Program-made: the position numbers and the translations under genes | Shown here: piece by piece, positions 1 to 8,679 of the stretch | Numbering within the stretch: the first letter of the stretch is position 1 | Layout: every line of letters starts with the position of its first letter | Assembly: GCA_009903795.1 (NCBI GenBank) | Contig: WYER01000012.1 | Location: 40,549-104,548, forward strand | Length of the DNA stretch: 64,000 bases | Reading direction: 5' to 3' | Source: Nitrososphaerota archaeon | GTDB taxonomy: Archaea; Thermoproteota; Nitrososphaeria; Conexivisphaerales; UBA164 | The notes under the pieces: generated by a model | Told to the model about the DNA's origin: nothing | Databases searched by the model: none | Seen by the model: only the letters and a program-made list of their open reading frames with translations

Positions 1-1171
1 TAAGGATGTTCTTTAACCTTAAGTCAATCGGGTCTAATTTTAGTTCGTCTGCCAGCTCATTCATCATGCTTTCAATTGCAAAATTGCTTTCAGGGGCTCC
101 AAATCCTCTAAATGCTGAAGCTATACCGTTGTTAGTATAGACCAAGTTTGCGTCAATTACATAATTAGGGATTCTGTATGGACCGTTTATGGTTTCTATG
201 CTTACATCCAGTATGGTAGGCCCAAAGCTCTGATATGCCCCAGAATCAAGGTATATTGTTGCTTCATTTGAAAGCAAATACCCATTTCTGTCAACAGAAG
301 TTCTTAACTTTATCTTTGAAGCTGTCCTATGGAACCCTGCTATTCCGCTTTCTTCTCTAGACCAAACTAGCTTTACCGGCCTTTTGGTTTTGTAAGCAAG
401 CAGAGCTAGATGAATTTGAACTGTAATGTCATCTTTACCCCCAAAAGCACCTCCTGTTGGAGTGTTTTTTACTCTTATTTTTTCAGGAGGTATTCCTAAA
501 ACTCTAGATATTTGGATCCTATCCCTATAAGGAGTTTGCCCGCCAGCAAGTACGTTTATGACCCCTTCTTCATCTACAAAAGCTACTCCTCCTTCTGGCT
601 CTAAGAACATGTGCTTTTGCATTGGTGTTTCGTAAATCCTTTCAAGCACAATGTAAGCAGAAGATCTAGCTTTCTCTACGTCTCCTTTTCTTACAACCGT
701 GTGCCTTGCAATGTTTCCCTTCTCGTGTATTTTTGGCGCGTTTTCATCGAGCGCTTCGTCTATTGAACGTACGACAGGCAATGGTGTAATGTCTACCTTT
801 ATCCTGTTAAGAGCTTCTAATGCTGCTTCCTGTGTTTCAGCCGCAACAAGAGCTAACGGTTCTCCATAATACCTTACTTTATCGTAAGCTAAAACCGGTA
901 TTTCAGGTACGATCGCCCCATACCCATTCATCGCCGGTATGTCTTTATAGGTAAGAACTGCCTTAACGCCGTTAACTTTTTCAGCATCTTCAGTATATAT
1001 TGCATTTATCTTTCCATGCGCTACTTTACTCCTGAAAGTATAAGCGTACAGAGCGTTCTCCAGCTTTAAATCGGTTAAATATAACAGTGAACCTGCTACT
1101 TTATCAATAGAATCAATCCTTGGTATGGATTTATTAATATAACTATATTTTGATATTGTTTCAGTTATCAT
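1..1171 (-). CDS. Molybdenum hydroxylase large subunit, partial (xanthine dehydrogenase/aldehyde oxidoreductase family)
   Basis: This is the molybdopterin-binding catalytic subunit of a three-part molybdenum hydroxylase. Only the first ~390 residues are present; the frame runs off the left edge, so the ORF track omits it. I translated it from an ATG at 1171 preceded by a GGAGG ribosome-binding site. The start of the protein reads MITETISKYSYINKSIPRID and the family motif GGAFGGK follows. The loop AFRGFGAPE resembles xanthine dehydrogenase and aldehyde oxidoreductases. It does not match the AYxCSFR or AYRGAGR loops of form I and II CO dehydrogenases, so a CoxL label would mislead. FAD and Fe-S subunits lie just upstream in the same operon. 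The substrate cannot be deduced, because the C-terminal active site is outside the window. Confidence 0.88.
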   Translation of the reverse strand, partial: MITETISKYSYINKSIPRIDSIDKVAGSLLYLTDLKLENALYAYTFRSKVAHGKINAIYTEDAEKVNGVKAVLTYKDIPAMNGYGAIVPEIPVLAYDKVRYYGEPLALVAAETQEAALEALNRIKVDITPLPVVRSIDEALDENAPKIHEKGNIARHTVVRKGDVEKARSSAYIVLERIYETPMQKHMFLEPEGGVAFVDEEGVINVLAGGQTPYRDRIQISRVLGIPPEKIRVKNTPTGGAFGGKDDITVQIHLALLAYKTKRPVKLVWSREESGIAGFHRTASKIKLRTSVDRNGYLLSNEATIYLDSGAYQSFGPTILDVSIETINGPYRIPNYVIDANLVYTNNGIASAFRGFGAPESNFAIESMMNELADELKLDPIDLRLKNIL

Positions 1172-1173
1172 TT

Positions 1174-1284
1174 TTAATTTATCCCTCCTATAAACTTAAC
1201 CAGCATCTGCTTTAAAGTCTTTTTTAAGACGTCTAATGAAATGGTTGCATTAACAATATATTCGCCTAAAACGCATCCATTCAT
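1174..1284 (-). CDS. Small ORF between FAD and Mo subunits (36 aa), possible CoxG remnant
   Basis: A short ORF fills the gap between the FAD subunit and the large subunit. It begins ATG at 1284 and ends three bases before the large-subunit ATG. Its last codons contain the GGAGG that serves that next gene. The early stretch GEYIVNA loosely resembles the N-terminus of CoxG/SRPBCC proteins that often accompany molybdenum hydroxylases. At 36 residues it is far too short for a functional CoxG (about 150 residues or more). It may be a decayed coxG, a translational coupler, or chance. Confidence 0.3.
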   Translation of the reverse strand: MNGCVLGEYIVNATISLDVLKKTLKQMLVKFIGGIN

Positions 1285-1290
1285 TTTTGA

Positions 1291-2190
1291 TCAGCTTATT
1301 TTTTCAAAACCGTATTCTATCTTTTTGCCATATCCTTTTAATATTTTGTACAAAGCTTCATAAACTATACCATATGTTGCTTTTTTTCTATACTCTGCAG
1401 TGCCTCTAATATCGCTGATTGGCCTCGTAGCTTCAGACGCGAGCTTAGCTATTCTCTCTATAAGATCTTCAGTAAGCTCTTTCCCTTTAGCTTCTTCTTC
1501 AGCCTCAGTTGCCCTTATAACAGTTGGCGCAACAGCGCCGAGCGACAATCTTAAATACTTAATGGTTTTGTTTTCAAGACTTAGGATGCCTGCAGCATTT
1601 ACTATCGATATAGCGTTGGCGCTTCTTAACCCTAATTTTTCAAAAAAATAATATGAGCCTGGCTCCATTTTATCAACAGATATTTCAGTTATAAGTTCAT
1701 CAGCCTCTCTTACTGTTTTCCTTGGGCCCAAGAAAAATTTATCTATATGAACTTCCCTCGCACTTCCAACCTTCTGTAGCTTTACTTTGGCATTAAGAAC
1801 ATAAAGAGGTGGTATACTATCTCCTGCTGGACTTGCGGTTCCAAGGTTTCCACCTATTGTCCCTAAGTTTTGTATTTGAGGCGATCCAATCTGCCTTACG
1901 GCTTCAATAAGGATTGGAGCGTAAGCGTTTATAATGGGCGATCTCCTGATTTCTCTGTATTTTGTGGTAGCTCCAATTAATATATGGTTTTCTTTTTCCT
2001 TTATATAGCTTAACTCGGGAATATAAGAAAGATTTAGAAGTTCTTTTTCTTTAAGTGCTCCATCCTTTAACATTACCATCACATCTGTACCGCCAGCGAC
2101 GGGTTTTATCTGTTCTTTCTTCTGTGAAAGTATTTCAAGCGCTTCTGCTAAGCTTCTCGGAGAATAAACTTCTACTTTTTCATACGCCAT
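1291..2190 (-). CDS. Molybdenum hydroxylase FAD-binding subunit (CoxM-like)
   Basis: This is the medium subunit that passes electrons from the Fe-S protein to FAD. The N-terminal motif AGGTDVMV (about residue 32) and the central TIGGNLGTASPAGDS are the two FAD-binding signatures of the family. The C-terminal third matches the CO dehydrogenase flavoprotein C-terminal domain. Its 299 residues are normal for the family. The ATG at 2190 overlaps the end of the upstream 2Fe-2S gene by 11 bases, which indicates translational coupling. It works in a complex with the neighbouring small and large subunits, probably at or near the membrane or in the cytosol. Confidence 0.92.
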   Translation of the reverse strand: MAYEKVEVYSPRSLAEALEILSQKKEQIKPVAGGTDVMVMLKDGALKEKELLNLSYIPELSYIKEKENHILIGATTKYREIRRSPIINAYAPILIEAVRQIGSPQIQNLGTIGGNLGTASPAGDSIPPLYVLNAKVKLQKVGSAREVHIDKFFLGPRKTVREADELITEISVDKMEPGSYYFFEKLGLRSANAISIVNAAGILSLENKTIKYLRLSLGAVAPTVIRATEAEEEAKGKELTEDLIERIAKLASEATRPISDIRGTAEYRKKATYGIVYEALYKILKGYGKKIEYGFEKIS

Positions 2191-2650
2191 TCTTTTTCAC
2201 CACTTTCTTAATTGCGTTAAATATCCTAGGGTAAGCGCCGCATCTGCAAATATTTCCGCTTACACCTTCAAGAATTTCTTCATCAGTTGGGTTTGGATTT
2301 TCGTTTAAAAGTCCTTTTGCAGCAATTATAAACCCAGGCGTACAATACCCGCACTGTGTTGCACCCTCTTCTATGAATGCTTTCTGCAATGGATCCAATT
2401 CGCCATCTTTTTGTAATCCTTCTACTGTTAAAACGTTTTTTCCTTCAACCTGTGAAATCATAACAAGACAAGATGTTACAACCTGGCCATCTAAAAGGAC
2501 GCTACAGGCTCCGCATTCACCTGCTTCACATCCTGGCTTAACGCTCGTAATACCAAGGTCTTCTCTTAAAACCCTTAGAAGGCTTTTTGCAGGAGGAGCT
2601 GTGACACTAACTTTTTTGCCGTTTAAATTGAACGAGACAGTTACTTCCAT
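2180..2650 (-). CDS. Molybdenum hydroxylase 2Fe-2S subunit (CoxS-like)
   Basis: This is the small iron-sulfur subunit of the molybdenum hydroxylase. The N-terminal plant-type ferredoxin domain carries CEAGECGACSVLLDG followed by a fourth cysteine in VTSCL, giving one [2Fe-2S] cluster. The C-terminal helical domain carries CGYCTPGF and GNICRCGAYPRI, giving the second cluster next to the molybdopterin. All eight expected cysteines are visible. Its 156 residues are typical. It is transcribed leftward ahead of the FAD and Mo subunits, and the gene downstream overlaps its stop. Confidence 0.94.
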   Translation of the reverse strand: MEVTVSFNLNGKKVSVTAPPAKSLLRVLREDLGITSVKPGCEAGECGACSVLLDGQVVTSCLVMISQVEGKNVLTVEGLQKDGELDPLQKAFIEEGATQCGYCTPGFIIAAKGLLNENPNPTDEEILEGVSGNICRCGAYPRIFNAIKKVVKKNGV

Positions 2651-2728
2651 TACGATAACTTTCTAAAGTGAGCATATAAAATTTTTCTATAACATTTTTT
2701 TTAAGTAAAAGATGCCGACTTATAATGT

Positions 2729-3361
2729 TTAAGATTTTTCACTATTTAGCATTTTGTCAATAGGCTTCCTTGTTTTAATATCATCTTTATAGTCTATGTC
2801 TATAAGTATTCTGGAGGTTCCTATTTCAAATTTTAAGATCTCATCTGTATGTTTATTTAATATGCCTTTAAGCCCTTTTGTCTCTTCGTTTATTGCTAAA
2901 AGCTCTTCTTTTAAAGACGAATCAAAAAGTATAGGATGCCCGCCCTTTCCCTCAAAACTGGGTATGACGATTTTTGCTTTTGATTTTTCATACGTATTTA
3001 TTATTTTTTCGCAAATCCATCTTTGCAAATAAGGCATATCTCCTGGAGTTATCAAATAAGCCCTGCTAGGATTTATTCTTGACACGCCTATCTTTATTGA
3101 AGAACTCATGCCTCCTGTTTTATAATCAGGGTTTATTGCGAAAATTACGTTTTCTCCTATAAGCTCCTTTTCTATCATTTCTCTTTCATGTCCAACAACT
3201 ACAACCGTTACAAATTCTTCCAAAGAGCACTCATCTACAACTCTTTTTATTATTGATTTTCCGTCGATTTTATAAAGAAGTTTATTTTCCCCAAATCTAG
3301 TAGACTCGCCGGCTGCTAAAATTATAAGTGCATATTCGGGGTTCGTAAATCTCGAAGGCAT
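2729..3361 (-). CDS. MocA-like molybdopterin nucleotidyltransferase
   Basis: This is an NTP-transferase of the MocA/MobA type. The N-terminal nucleotide-binding signature LAAGESTRFGENKLLYKIDG and the later PGDMPYL match molybdenum cofactor cytidylyltransferases, which convert Mo-molybdopterin to the MCD form used by xanthine dehydrogenase-family enzymes. The neighbouring molybdenum hydroxylase operon supports that role, since maturation genes commonly travel with the enzyme. The gene lies 78 bases upstream of the small subunit on the same strand and could head the operon. A different NTP transfer specificity cannot be excluded from sequence alone. Confidence 0.8.
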   Translation of the reverse strand: MPSRFTNPEYALIILAAGESTRFGENKLLYKIDGKSIIKRVVDECSLEEFVTVVVVGHEREMIEKELIGENVIFAINPDYKTGGMSSSIKIGVSRINPSRAYLITPGDMPYLQRWICEKIINTYEKSKAKIVIPSFEGKGGHPILFDSSLKEELLAINEETKGLKGILNKHTDEILKFEIGTSRILIDIDYKDDIKTRKPIDKMLNSEKS

Positions 3362-3419
3362 GATTTAATCATATAACAGTATGATTTAAAAGTTGCTTTT
3401 TGGAGGTAAAAATGATCAG

Positions 3420-4178
3420 ATGAATATAGGTATAATAGGAATAGGTAATATGGGTTATGCCCTTAGCGTGGCGCTCTCAAAAAGTAAAGAAGATACTATA
3501 TTAGTTTACGACAGGGGTAAATATAAGGTTCCAAAAATAAAAAATATTAAACGTGCAAATAGCCTTATTGATCTAGTTAAAAGCTCAGATACGATATTTG
3601 TTTCAGTAAAGCCTAACGACGCAGAAAAACTTTTTGATGAAATTTCTTTAAACGTAGAAGGAAAAACGGTGGTTTCGGTTGTAGCTCTCTATCCATACAG
3701 CAAAATGGTAGAAAAAATGCCAAAAGCAAAAATATGTAAAATCATGACAAGCATAGCTGCAGAAACCGGAAAGGCACCTGTTCTTGCTTATTGTCAAAAA
3801 GAACTTTTTGAAAGCCTTAAAAGGTTATTAGAAAAGATAGGGGAACCTTATCTTTTTGATGAGAAAATTATTGATGCTTTAGTTCCAATAACAGGAAGTG
3901 GACCTGCAATAGTGGCCTATTTTCTCGATTCTTTATCTCAATATATGCTTCTTGCAGGAGTTGAAAAAGATTTAGCAGAAAGAATAACTAATCTGGTTAC
4001 CTACTCAACTTCCATCTATGCACTTAAAAAAGACGTTGATTATCGAACTCTTATAAAAAAAGTAGCTACTCCTTCAGGAATAACTATTAAGATCTTGCAG
4101 GAATTTGATAAAAGAACGTTAAAAGGCAATGTTGTAGATTCAATTTATTCAAAAATTAAAGAATATGTGAAATTATAG
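3420..4178 (+). CDS. proC: Pyrroline-5-carboxylate reductase-like protein
   Basis: This enzyme reduces pyrroline-5-carboxylate to proline with NAD(P)H. The N-terminal Rossmann motif GIIGIGNMGYAL and the C-terminal family block around GSGPAIVAYFLDSL and ATPSGITIKIL support the call. The ORF track starts at 3393, but the ATG at 3420 is better: GGAGG at 3402 precedes it and the Rossmann strand begins there. The protein is then about 252 residues, slightly shorter than bacterial ProC. No proA or proB is nearby, so a related imine reductase is possible. The gene converges on the 5S rRNA gene, with only three bases between them. Confidence 0.8.
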   Translation: MNIGIIGIGNMGYALSVALSKSKEDTILVYDRGKYKVPKIKNIKRANSLIDLVKSSDTIFVSVKPNDAEKLFDEISLNVEGKTVVSVVALYPYSKMVEKMPKAKICKIMTSIAAETGKAPVLAYCQKELFESLKRLLEKIGEPYLFDEKIIDALVPITGSGPAIVAYFLDSLSQYMLLAGVEKDLAERITNLVTYSTSIYALKKDVDYRTLIKKVATPSGITIKILQEFDKRTLKGNVVDSIYSKIKEYVKL

Positions 4179-4181
4179 AGC

Positions 4182-4293
4182 GCCGGCACCGCTGCTTCGC
4201 GAGGGCTTGCGCACCTCACTAACACAGCGGCGGTGGTAGGTTTTACTTCCGGGTTCGGATGAGACCGGGTAGAACCCTACCCCTATGGCCGGC
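4182..4293 (-). rRNA. rrf: 5S ribosomal RNA
   Basis: Read on the minus strand, the RNA begins GCCGGCCATAGGGG and contains CCCGGUCUCAUCCGAACCCGGAAG, the highly conserved loop region of archaeal 5S rRNA. The ends GCCGGC and GCCGGC pair to close the terminal helix, which sets the boundaries at 112 nt, slightly short. No 16S, 23S or tRNA gene is beside it, so it is a detached 5S gene with its own promoter, as is common in Thermoproteota. It is far more GC-rich than its surroundings. Confidence 0.93.
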
Positions 4294-4311
4294 TTTGTAT
4301 GTTATGCTTCC

Positions 4312-4323
4312 TTTTTTTATAAA
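4312..4323 (-). promoter_or_regulatory. TATA box of the 5S rRNA gene
   Basis: The minus-strand sequence TTTATAAAAAAA is centred about 26 bases upstream of the 5S 5' end at 4293. That is the standard distance from an archaeal TATA box to the transcription start, and it independently supports the RNA end. Confidence 0.75.
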
Positions 4324-4363
4324 CCTTTCTGACCATTTGTAATTTGCTTATGTTTTTTAGTTA

Positions 4364-5107
4364 TTGATAAATATGTATGAAAAAATAACAATGCGTATGA
4401 TCAAGCTTATTGGTATTGATATTGACGGAACTTTAACTGAAAATGACGGCAGAATTAATTTTGAGGCTGCTGTTTTATTGAGAAAGCTACAAGACAGTGG
4501 TTTACAAGTAGTTTTAGCAACTGGGCGGAGCGTATTTGAGACTTATACGTTATCAAAATTTTTAGGTTTTGCAAATTTTGGCATTAGCGAAAATGGCGGA
4601 GTTATATATTATAAAGAACCTACAAGAGTTAAATTGTTTGGAAACTATTTTGATTCCTTAAAAGCATATGATTTTTTATCTAAAAATATAGATAACATAA
4701 GGATAAATCAGCGAATGCCAAGGTTAACCGAAATTTTACTCGAAAGAAATTTTGATATAGATTTTGCCAATAAGTTACTTAAGGACAATGGTTATAATTC
4801 AAAAATCCTTGATAGCGGTGTAGCTTACCATCTATCAAGTATTAACGCAAATAAGGGTGTTGCATTAAAATATATTATAGAAAAGATGAATTTAAAAAAA
4901 GAAGAAGTAGCAAGCATTGGAGATAGTGAGGTTGATGAACTAATGTTCGCTGTATCTGGTTATTCATTCCTTGTAAATAAAAATTATATTATAAAAAATA
5001 GAACGATTAATGAAAATACAAAATTAATAGTAACGGAAAGACAAGGCCCTATGGGATTAATAGAGGCAATCGAATGGTTGATGAATAATGATCTCCTATT
5101 TTACTGA
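4364..5107 (+). CDS. HAD-superfamily phosphatase, phosphoglycolate phosphatase-like
   Basis: This is a Cof-type (subclass IIB) HAD phosphatase of the archaeal phosphoglycolate/sucrose-phosphate phosphatase group. Motif I is GIDIDGTLTE (nucleophile Asp). Motif II lies around LATGRS, with GISENGG after it. Motif III/IV is KGVALKYII followed by ASIGDSEVDELMF. The ORF opens at a TTG, but ATG at 4373 or 4391 is at least as likely because the catalytic domain starts just after them. Its stop overlaps the argS start by 20 bases, so the two are co-translated. The exact substrate is inferred from family only. Confidence 0.82.
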   Translation: MINMYEKITMRMIKLIGIDIDGTLTENDGRINFEAAVLLRKLQDSGLQVVLATGRSVFETYTLSKFLGFANFGISENGGVIYYKEPTRVKLFGNYFDSLKAYDFLSKNIDNIRINQRMPRLTEILLERNFDIDFANKLLKDNGYNSKILDSGVAYHLSSINANKGVALKYIIEKMNLKKEEVASIGDSEVDELMFAVSGYSFLVNKNYIIKNRTINENTKLIVTERQGPMGLIEAIEWLMNNDLLFY

Positions 5108-6932
5108 ACTGAATAAACTTACAGCATCAGTAAATGATGCTTTAAGCAAGCTTGGCATAACAACTACAAGCGTTTACGTTGGAGAACCTACAGAGCCTGC
5201 CTTTGGTGAAATTACAACTAATGCGGCATTTGTATTAGCAAAGACATTTAAAAAACCTCCCTACGAGATCGCTAAAGATTTTTTAAACAAGATTGAATAC
5301 GATAAAGAAAACTTAAGCGCAGAAATTCATCCAAGCGGTTTTATTAATTTTAGATTTACAGAACGATTTTATCTTAGTTTCTTGAACGAAATACTTAAAA
5401 ACGACGGTTTTGGAGAAATCCAGGTTAAAGAAAAGAAAAAAATAATAATTGAACATACAAGTGTTAACCCGAATAAAGCCTTACATGTAGGACATGCGAG
5501 GAACGTGGTGCTCGGAGATACTTTTTATAGGCTTTTTAAAAGGTTAGGACACGATGTAAAAGTTTTAAACTATATAGACGATACTGGCGTGCAGGTTGCT
5601 GACCTTATTGTAGGATTCAAATATTTAGGGTATTCTCTTGAAAGTGATGACAAATTTGACCATTACTGCGGAGATGTTGTTTATGTTAATGCTAATAAAG
5701 CAATCGAAGAAAACGAAGAATTAAAGAAAAAAAGAAGTGAAATATTAAAAGACCTAGAAGAAGGGGGCGAGATATATAATTTTGCAAAGCCAATTATAGA
5801 AAAAATTGTAAGAGAACAACTAAAAAGCGCATGGAATATTGGGGCAAGATATGACATACTTAACTGGGAAAGCCATTTTATACACGGCGGTTATTGGAAA
5901 AAAATGTTTGAAATCTTAAAAGAAAAAGGACTTGTAAAGTTTATAAAAGAAGGCAAGTATAAAAATTGTTGGGTTCTTTTAGATAAAAAAATACTTATAA
6001 GAAGCGACGGGACGACAGTTTATACCGCTAAAGATCTTACTTATGCAGCGTGGAAACTTGGTTTAATACATGATGAGTTTTATTACCATGTTTTTTCTAA
6101 ACAACCGGATAATACAGACGTCTATACGACTACATTATCGGACGGAATTAAGGGGCTCTATACTCCTGCGGATGAAGCATATATACTTATAGATCAAAGA
6201 CAGTTGCCTTTGCAAAACCTTATAAAAGAAACTTTAAGGGCTTTATCAGTATCTAAAGAGTATAAAGTTATAGCTTATGGATTAGTTGCGCTTTCAAAGA
6301 ATACAGCAGAAAAAATCGTTAAAGGAAAAGTTGAAAAAGAGTTTGTTCATATGTCAGGTAGAAGCGGAATTTATTATAATCTAGATGATTTAATGGATGC
6401 TATAAAAATTGCTGCAATTAATCTAATAAATAATAGAAATCCGCTCCTTCCTGACAAAGAAGATACGGCTTCTAAAGTTGCAATTGCTGCAATACGATAT
6501 TCGCTCCTAAGGCCCGATCTCGAAAAACAGATAGTTTTTGATATAGACGATGCCCTTAAGCTAGAAGGTGATACTGGACCATATATTCAATATACTTATG
6601 CAAGGGCTTCTAAAATACTCGAAAAAGCTAATCAAGAATTCAGTAAATTGGAGGAGATTAACCTTAGCCAAGAGGAAAAGAACTTATTACTTTATATGAG
6701 CAAATATGATTATTACTTATTAAAGGCTTATTCATCGATGTCAGTTTCTATTCTTGCTAATTATGCTCACGAGCTGGCTTTTAGGTTTAATGTCTTTTAT
6801 GAAAAGAAAAGAGTGCTAGATGAAAAAGACACAAAATTAAGAACTTTACGGCTAGCGCTTGTTTATGCATACAAATTGATCATCTCTGATCTTATGAACG
6901 TTCTTGGTCTGCCGACACTAAAAGAACTTTAA
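5088..6932 (+). CDS. argS: Arginyl-tRNA synthetase
   Basis: This class I aminoacyl-tRNA synthetase charges tRNA-Arg. An N-terminal Add-1 domain (roughly residues 1-100) recognises the tRNA D-loop. The HIGH-type signature is NPNKALHVGHARN near residue 127. The MSGRSG stretch occupies the KMSKS position, and the C-terminal DALR-type anticodon-binding helices follow. Its 614 residues are a normal full length. It overlaps the HAD phosphatase gene by 20 bases and probably shares its transcript. Confidence 0.96.
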   Translation: MISYFTELNKLTASVNDALSKLGITTTSVYVGEPTEPAFGEITTNAAFVLAKTFKKPPYEIAKDFLNKIEYDKENLSAEIHPSGFINFRFTERFYLSFLNEILKNDGFGEIQVKEKKKIIIEHTSVNPNKALHVGHARNVVLGDTFYRLFKRLGHDVKVLNYIDDTGVQVADLIVGFKYLGYSLESDDKFDHYCGDVVYVNANKAIEENEELKKKRSEILKDLEEGGEIYNFAKPIIEKIVREQLKSAWNIGARYDILNWESHFIHGGYWKKMFEILKEKGLVKFIKEGKYKNCWVLLDKKILIRSDGTTVYTAKDLTYAAWKLGLIHDEFYYHVFSKQPDNTDVYTTTLSDGIKGLYTPADEAYILIDQRQLPLQNLIKETLRALSVSKEYKVIAYGLVALSKNTAEKIVKGKVEKEFVHMSGRSGIYYNLDDLMDAIKIAAINLINNRNPLLPDKEDTASKVAIAAIRYSLLRPDLEKQIVFDIDDALKLEGDTGPYIQYTYARASKILEKANQEFSKLEEINLSQEEKNLLLYMSKYDYYLLKAYSSMSVSILANYAHELAFRFNVFYEKKRVLDEKDTKLRTLRLALVYAYKLIISDLMNVLGLPTLKEL

Positions 6933-6974
6933 TAGATAGTGTTTTTATACCAAAATTTTCTTATTTAGGTACAA

Positions 6975-7724
6975 ATGGAAAAATTGTCTGTTTATCAAAT
7001 GCTTCTTAATAGAAGAAAAAATAATAGGCTTTGCTTTCCACTATTAGATCCAGTTAACTTTTTTGATGTTGCTAAAACGGAAAAAAAGCTTTCTGAAGTG
7101 GATAAAAGTTTGGTAGATGCTTTTCTTGTTGGAGGTTCTACGATGATAGCGCAAGAAGATCTTGACAGAACTATCGATTGTATAAAAAAGAAGACTGGGT
7201 TGCCAGTTATAATCTTCCCGAATAATGTTAATGCTGTTTCAAAAAAGGCCGATGCAATACTTTACATGATGCTGATGAATTCAGACATAACATATTATAT
7301 CATAGATGCTCAAGTTTTGGCTTCTTCATTGATTGAAAGATATAAATTAGAAACTATACCAACAGCGTATATAGTTACAAACTCAGACAGTGCAGTATCA
7401 CATATAGGTCATGTACGACCCATACCTTCTATTCCTGAGCTTATTTCCCTTTATGTGTTAGCAGCAAAACATTTTGGATTTAAAGCTGTGTATTTAGAAG
7501 GAGGTTCGGGCACATCTACACCAATATCTGAAGAAACTATAAGCTTAAGCAGAAAACTTTTTAATGGTTTGCTTTTAGTAGGCGGAGGAATAACTAATGC
7601 AGAAAGAGCGGTTAAAATTGCGCGTGCTGGAGCAGATGGTATTGTTATAGGTAATTTGTTAGAAAAAGAAAAAGGAGAAAACGAGTTTAATAAAATATGT
7701 AAAGAAGTCAAAAAAGTTCCTTAA
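6975..7724 (+). CDS. Geranylgeranylglyceryl phosphate synthase
   Basis: This TIM-barrel prenyltransferase joins geranylgeranyl diphosphate to glycerol-1-phosphate, the first committed step of archaeal ether lipid synthesis. The phosphate-binding loops are visible as FLVGGSTMI near the start, YLEGGSGT in the middle, and VGGGITNAERA plus ADGIVIGNLLE at the end. The 249-residue length is typical of archaeal GGGPS. Two other lipid genes, the polyprenyl synthetase and the geranylgeranyl reductase, lie 13-16 kb away. The last 17 bases overlap the convergent gene at 7708. Confidence 0.93.
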   Translation: MEKLSVYQMLLNRRKNNRLCFPLLDPVNFFDVAKTEKKLSEVDKSLVDAFLVGGSTMIAQEDLDRTIDCIKKKTGLPVIIFPNNVNAVSKKADAILYMMLMNSDITYYIIDAQVLASSLIERYKLETIPTAYIVTNSDSAVSHIGHVRPIPSIPELISLYVLAAKHFGFKAVYLEGGSGTSTPISEETISLSRKLFNGLLLVGGGITNAERAVKIARAGADGIVIGNLLEKEKGENEFNKICKEVKKVP

Positions 7725-8097
7725 TAATTGTATCTAATAGGATATTCAGTTTATGGTAAATTTCCTCATTTTTTATATCTAATACTTCTTTAAGCATATC
7801 GCTTATTTCTTTTAACTGTATCAAATTTTTTTCATTAATTATTCCAAAAGTTAAAAAAAGAATAAAGGTCAAAAAACAAGATTTTATGTTTTTTCTCGCG
7901 CGTCTCCTTATTGTGGATTTTTCTCCTGATGTTTTTTTATAAAATTTACGATAATTTTCATATTTATTAAACAATTCATAGGAGAAATTTGTAGTTTTTT
8001 TATTAATTAATGCCAAAAATTCTAATTCTGTAATGCATGAGTTATCTACTATTTTTTCTAAAATTTTTTTTGTTTCATTGTTATGATTATTACTCAT
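7708..8097 (-). CDS. Hypothetical protein (129 aa)
   Basis: I do not recognise this protein. It is Lys/Asn/Ile rich, with a central basic patch RRRARKNIK followed by one hydrophobic stretch (CFLTFILFLTFGII), so it may be a single-pass or peripheral membrane protein. The C-terminal 35 residues look helical and amphipathic. It is divergent to the winged-helix/kdp operon and converges on the GGGP synthase gene with a 17-base overlap. Very AT-rich codon use makes even its coding status less certain than its neighbours. Confidence 0.5.
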   Translation of the reverse strand: MSNNHNNETKKILEKIVDNSCITELEFLALINKKTTNFSYELFNKYENYRKFYKKTSGEKSTIRRRARKNIKSCFLTFILFLTFGIINEKNLIQLKEISDMLKEVLDIKNEEIYHKLNILLDTIIKELF

Positions 8098-8229
8098 ACA
8101 ATACTATACATTTTTGTATAGTTTAAACGTTTAGAATGCTGCCAACCTTTTTAAATTAAATCATTAATTACATTTTATAAAAAATTCAAAGATTAATGTT
8201 TATATGATAATGTGATATTATCTTGTATA

Positions 8230-8679
8230 ATGATAAACATCACAACAATAAGCTTTTTAATGTCATTTTTTTCACTAGTGATATCAATATTAACTTTTTT
8301 ACTGATTTTTCGTCTCATCAATAAAGTGAAAGAAGAATATAACGTGTTTAGCGATATCACAAAAGAATACATAATTAAAAAGAAAATCCAGAACGACATC
8401 GACTCTCTCAATTTTAATAATCAAGTAAAAACACATGTTGATAGACCTAAAACACAAAATGAATTAAATAAAACTCAAGTTGAAATATTAAAAATTGCTA
8501 CCTCTATGCCTATAACAGCGCGTGATGTGATGCAAAAATTTAACATCACAAGAGAACATGCATCTAGAATGTTGTCACTTCTCAATAAAGAAGGATATTT
8601 AAAAAAAGTAAATGAAAGCAAACCTTATAAGTACATAATAGATGATAAAGGTCGACAATACATGAGTGATGTATATTGA
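8230..8679 (+). CDS. Membrane-anchored winged-helix protein, putative Kdp regulator
   Basis: One N-terminal transmembrane helix (ITTISFLMSFFSLVISILTF and following) is joined by a coiled, charged linker to a C-terminal winged helix-turn-helix domain with MarR/ArsR-like features (ITARDVMQKFNITREHASRM and the wing KPYKYIIDDKGRQYM). The ORF opens with GTG at 8212, but ATG at 8230 fits a TATA-like TTTATAT about 28 bases upstream. The stop overlaps the TTG start of kdpA, so regulator and pump are co-translated. I infer a one-component membrane-bound regulator of potassium uptake; no sensor kinase is nearby. Confidence 0.72.
   Translation: MINITTISFLMSFFSLVISILTFLLIFRLINKVKEEYNVFSDITKEYIIKKKIQNDIDSLNFNNQVKTHVDRPKTQNELNKTQVEILKIATSMPITARDVMQKFNITREHASRMLSLLNKEGYLKKVNESKPYKYIIDDKGRQYMSDVY

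Noticed and set aside
1-1171. CoxL (carbon monoxide dehydrogenase) assignment
   Set aside because: The active-site loop reads AFRGFGAPE rather than the CO-enzyme loops.
4364-4390. Extended N-terminus of the HAD phosphatase from the TTG at 4364
   Set aside because: The HAD fold begins near the internal ATG codons at 4373 and 4391; the TTG extension has no supporting signal. The coordinates keep the track start only for completeness.
8098-8229. Riboswitch in the AT-rich region before the winged-helix/kdp genes
   Set aside because: The region is short, AT-rich and lacks recognisable aptamer sequence; a TATA box and leaderless start explain it.
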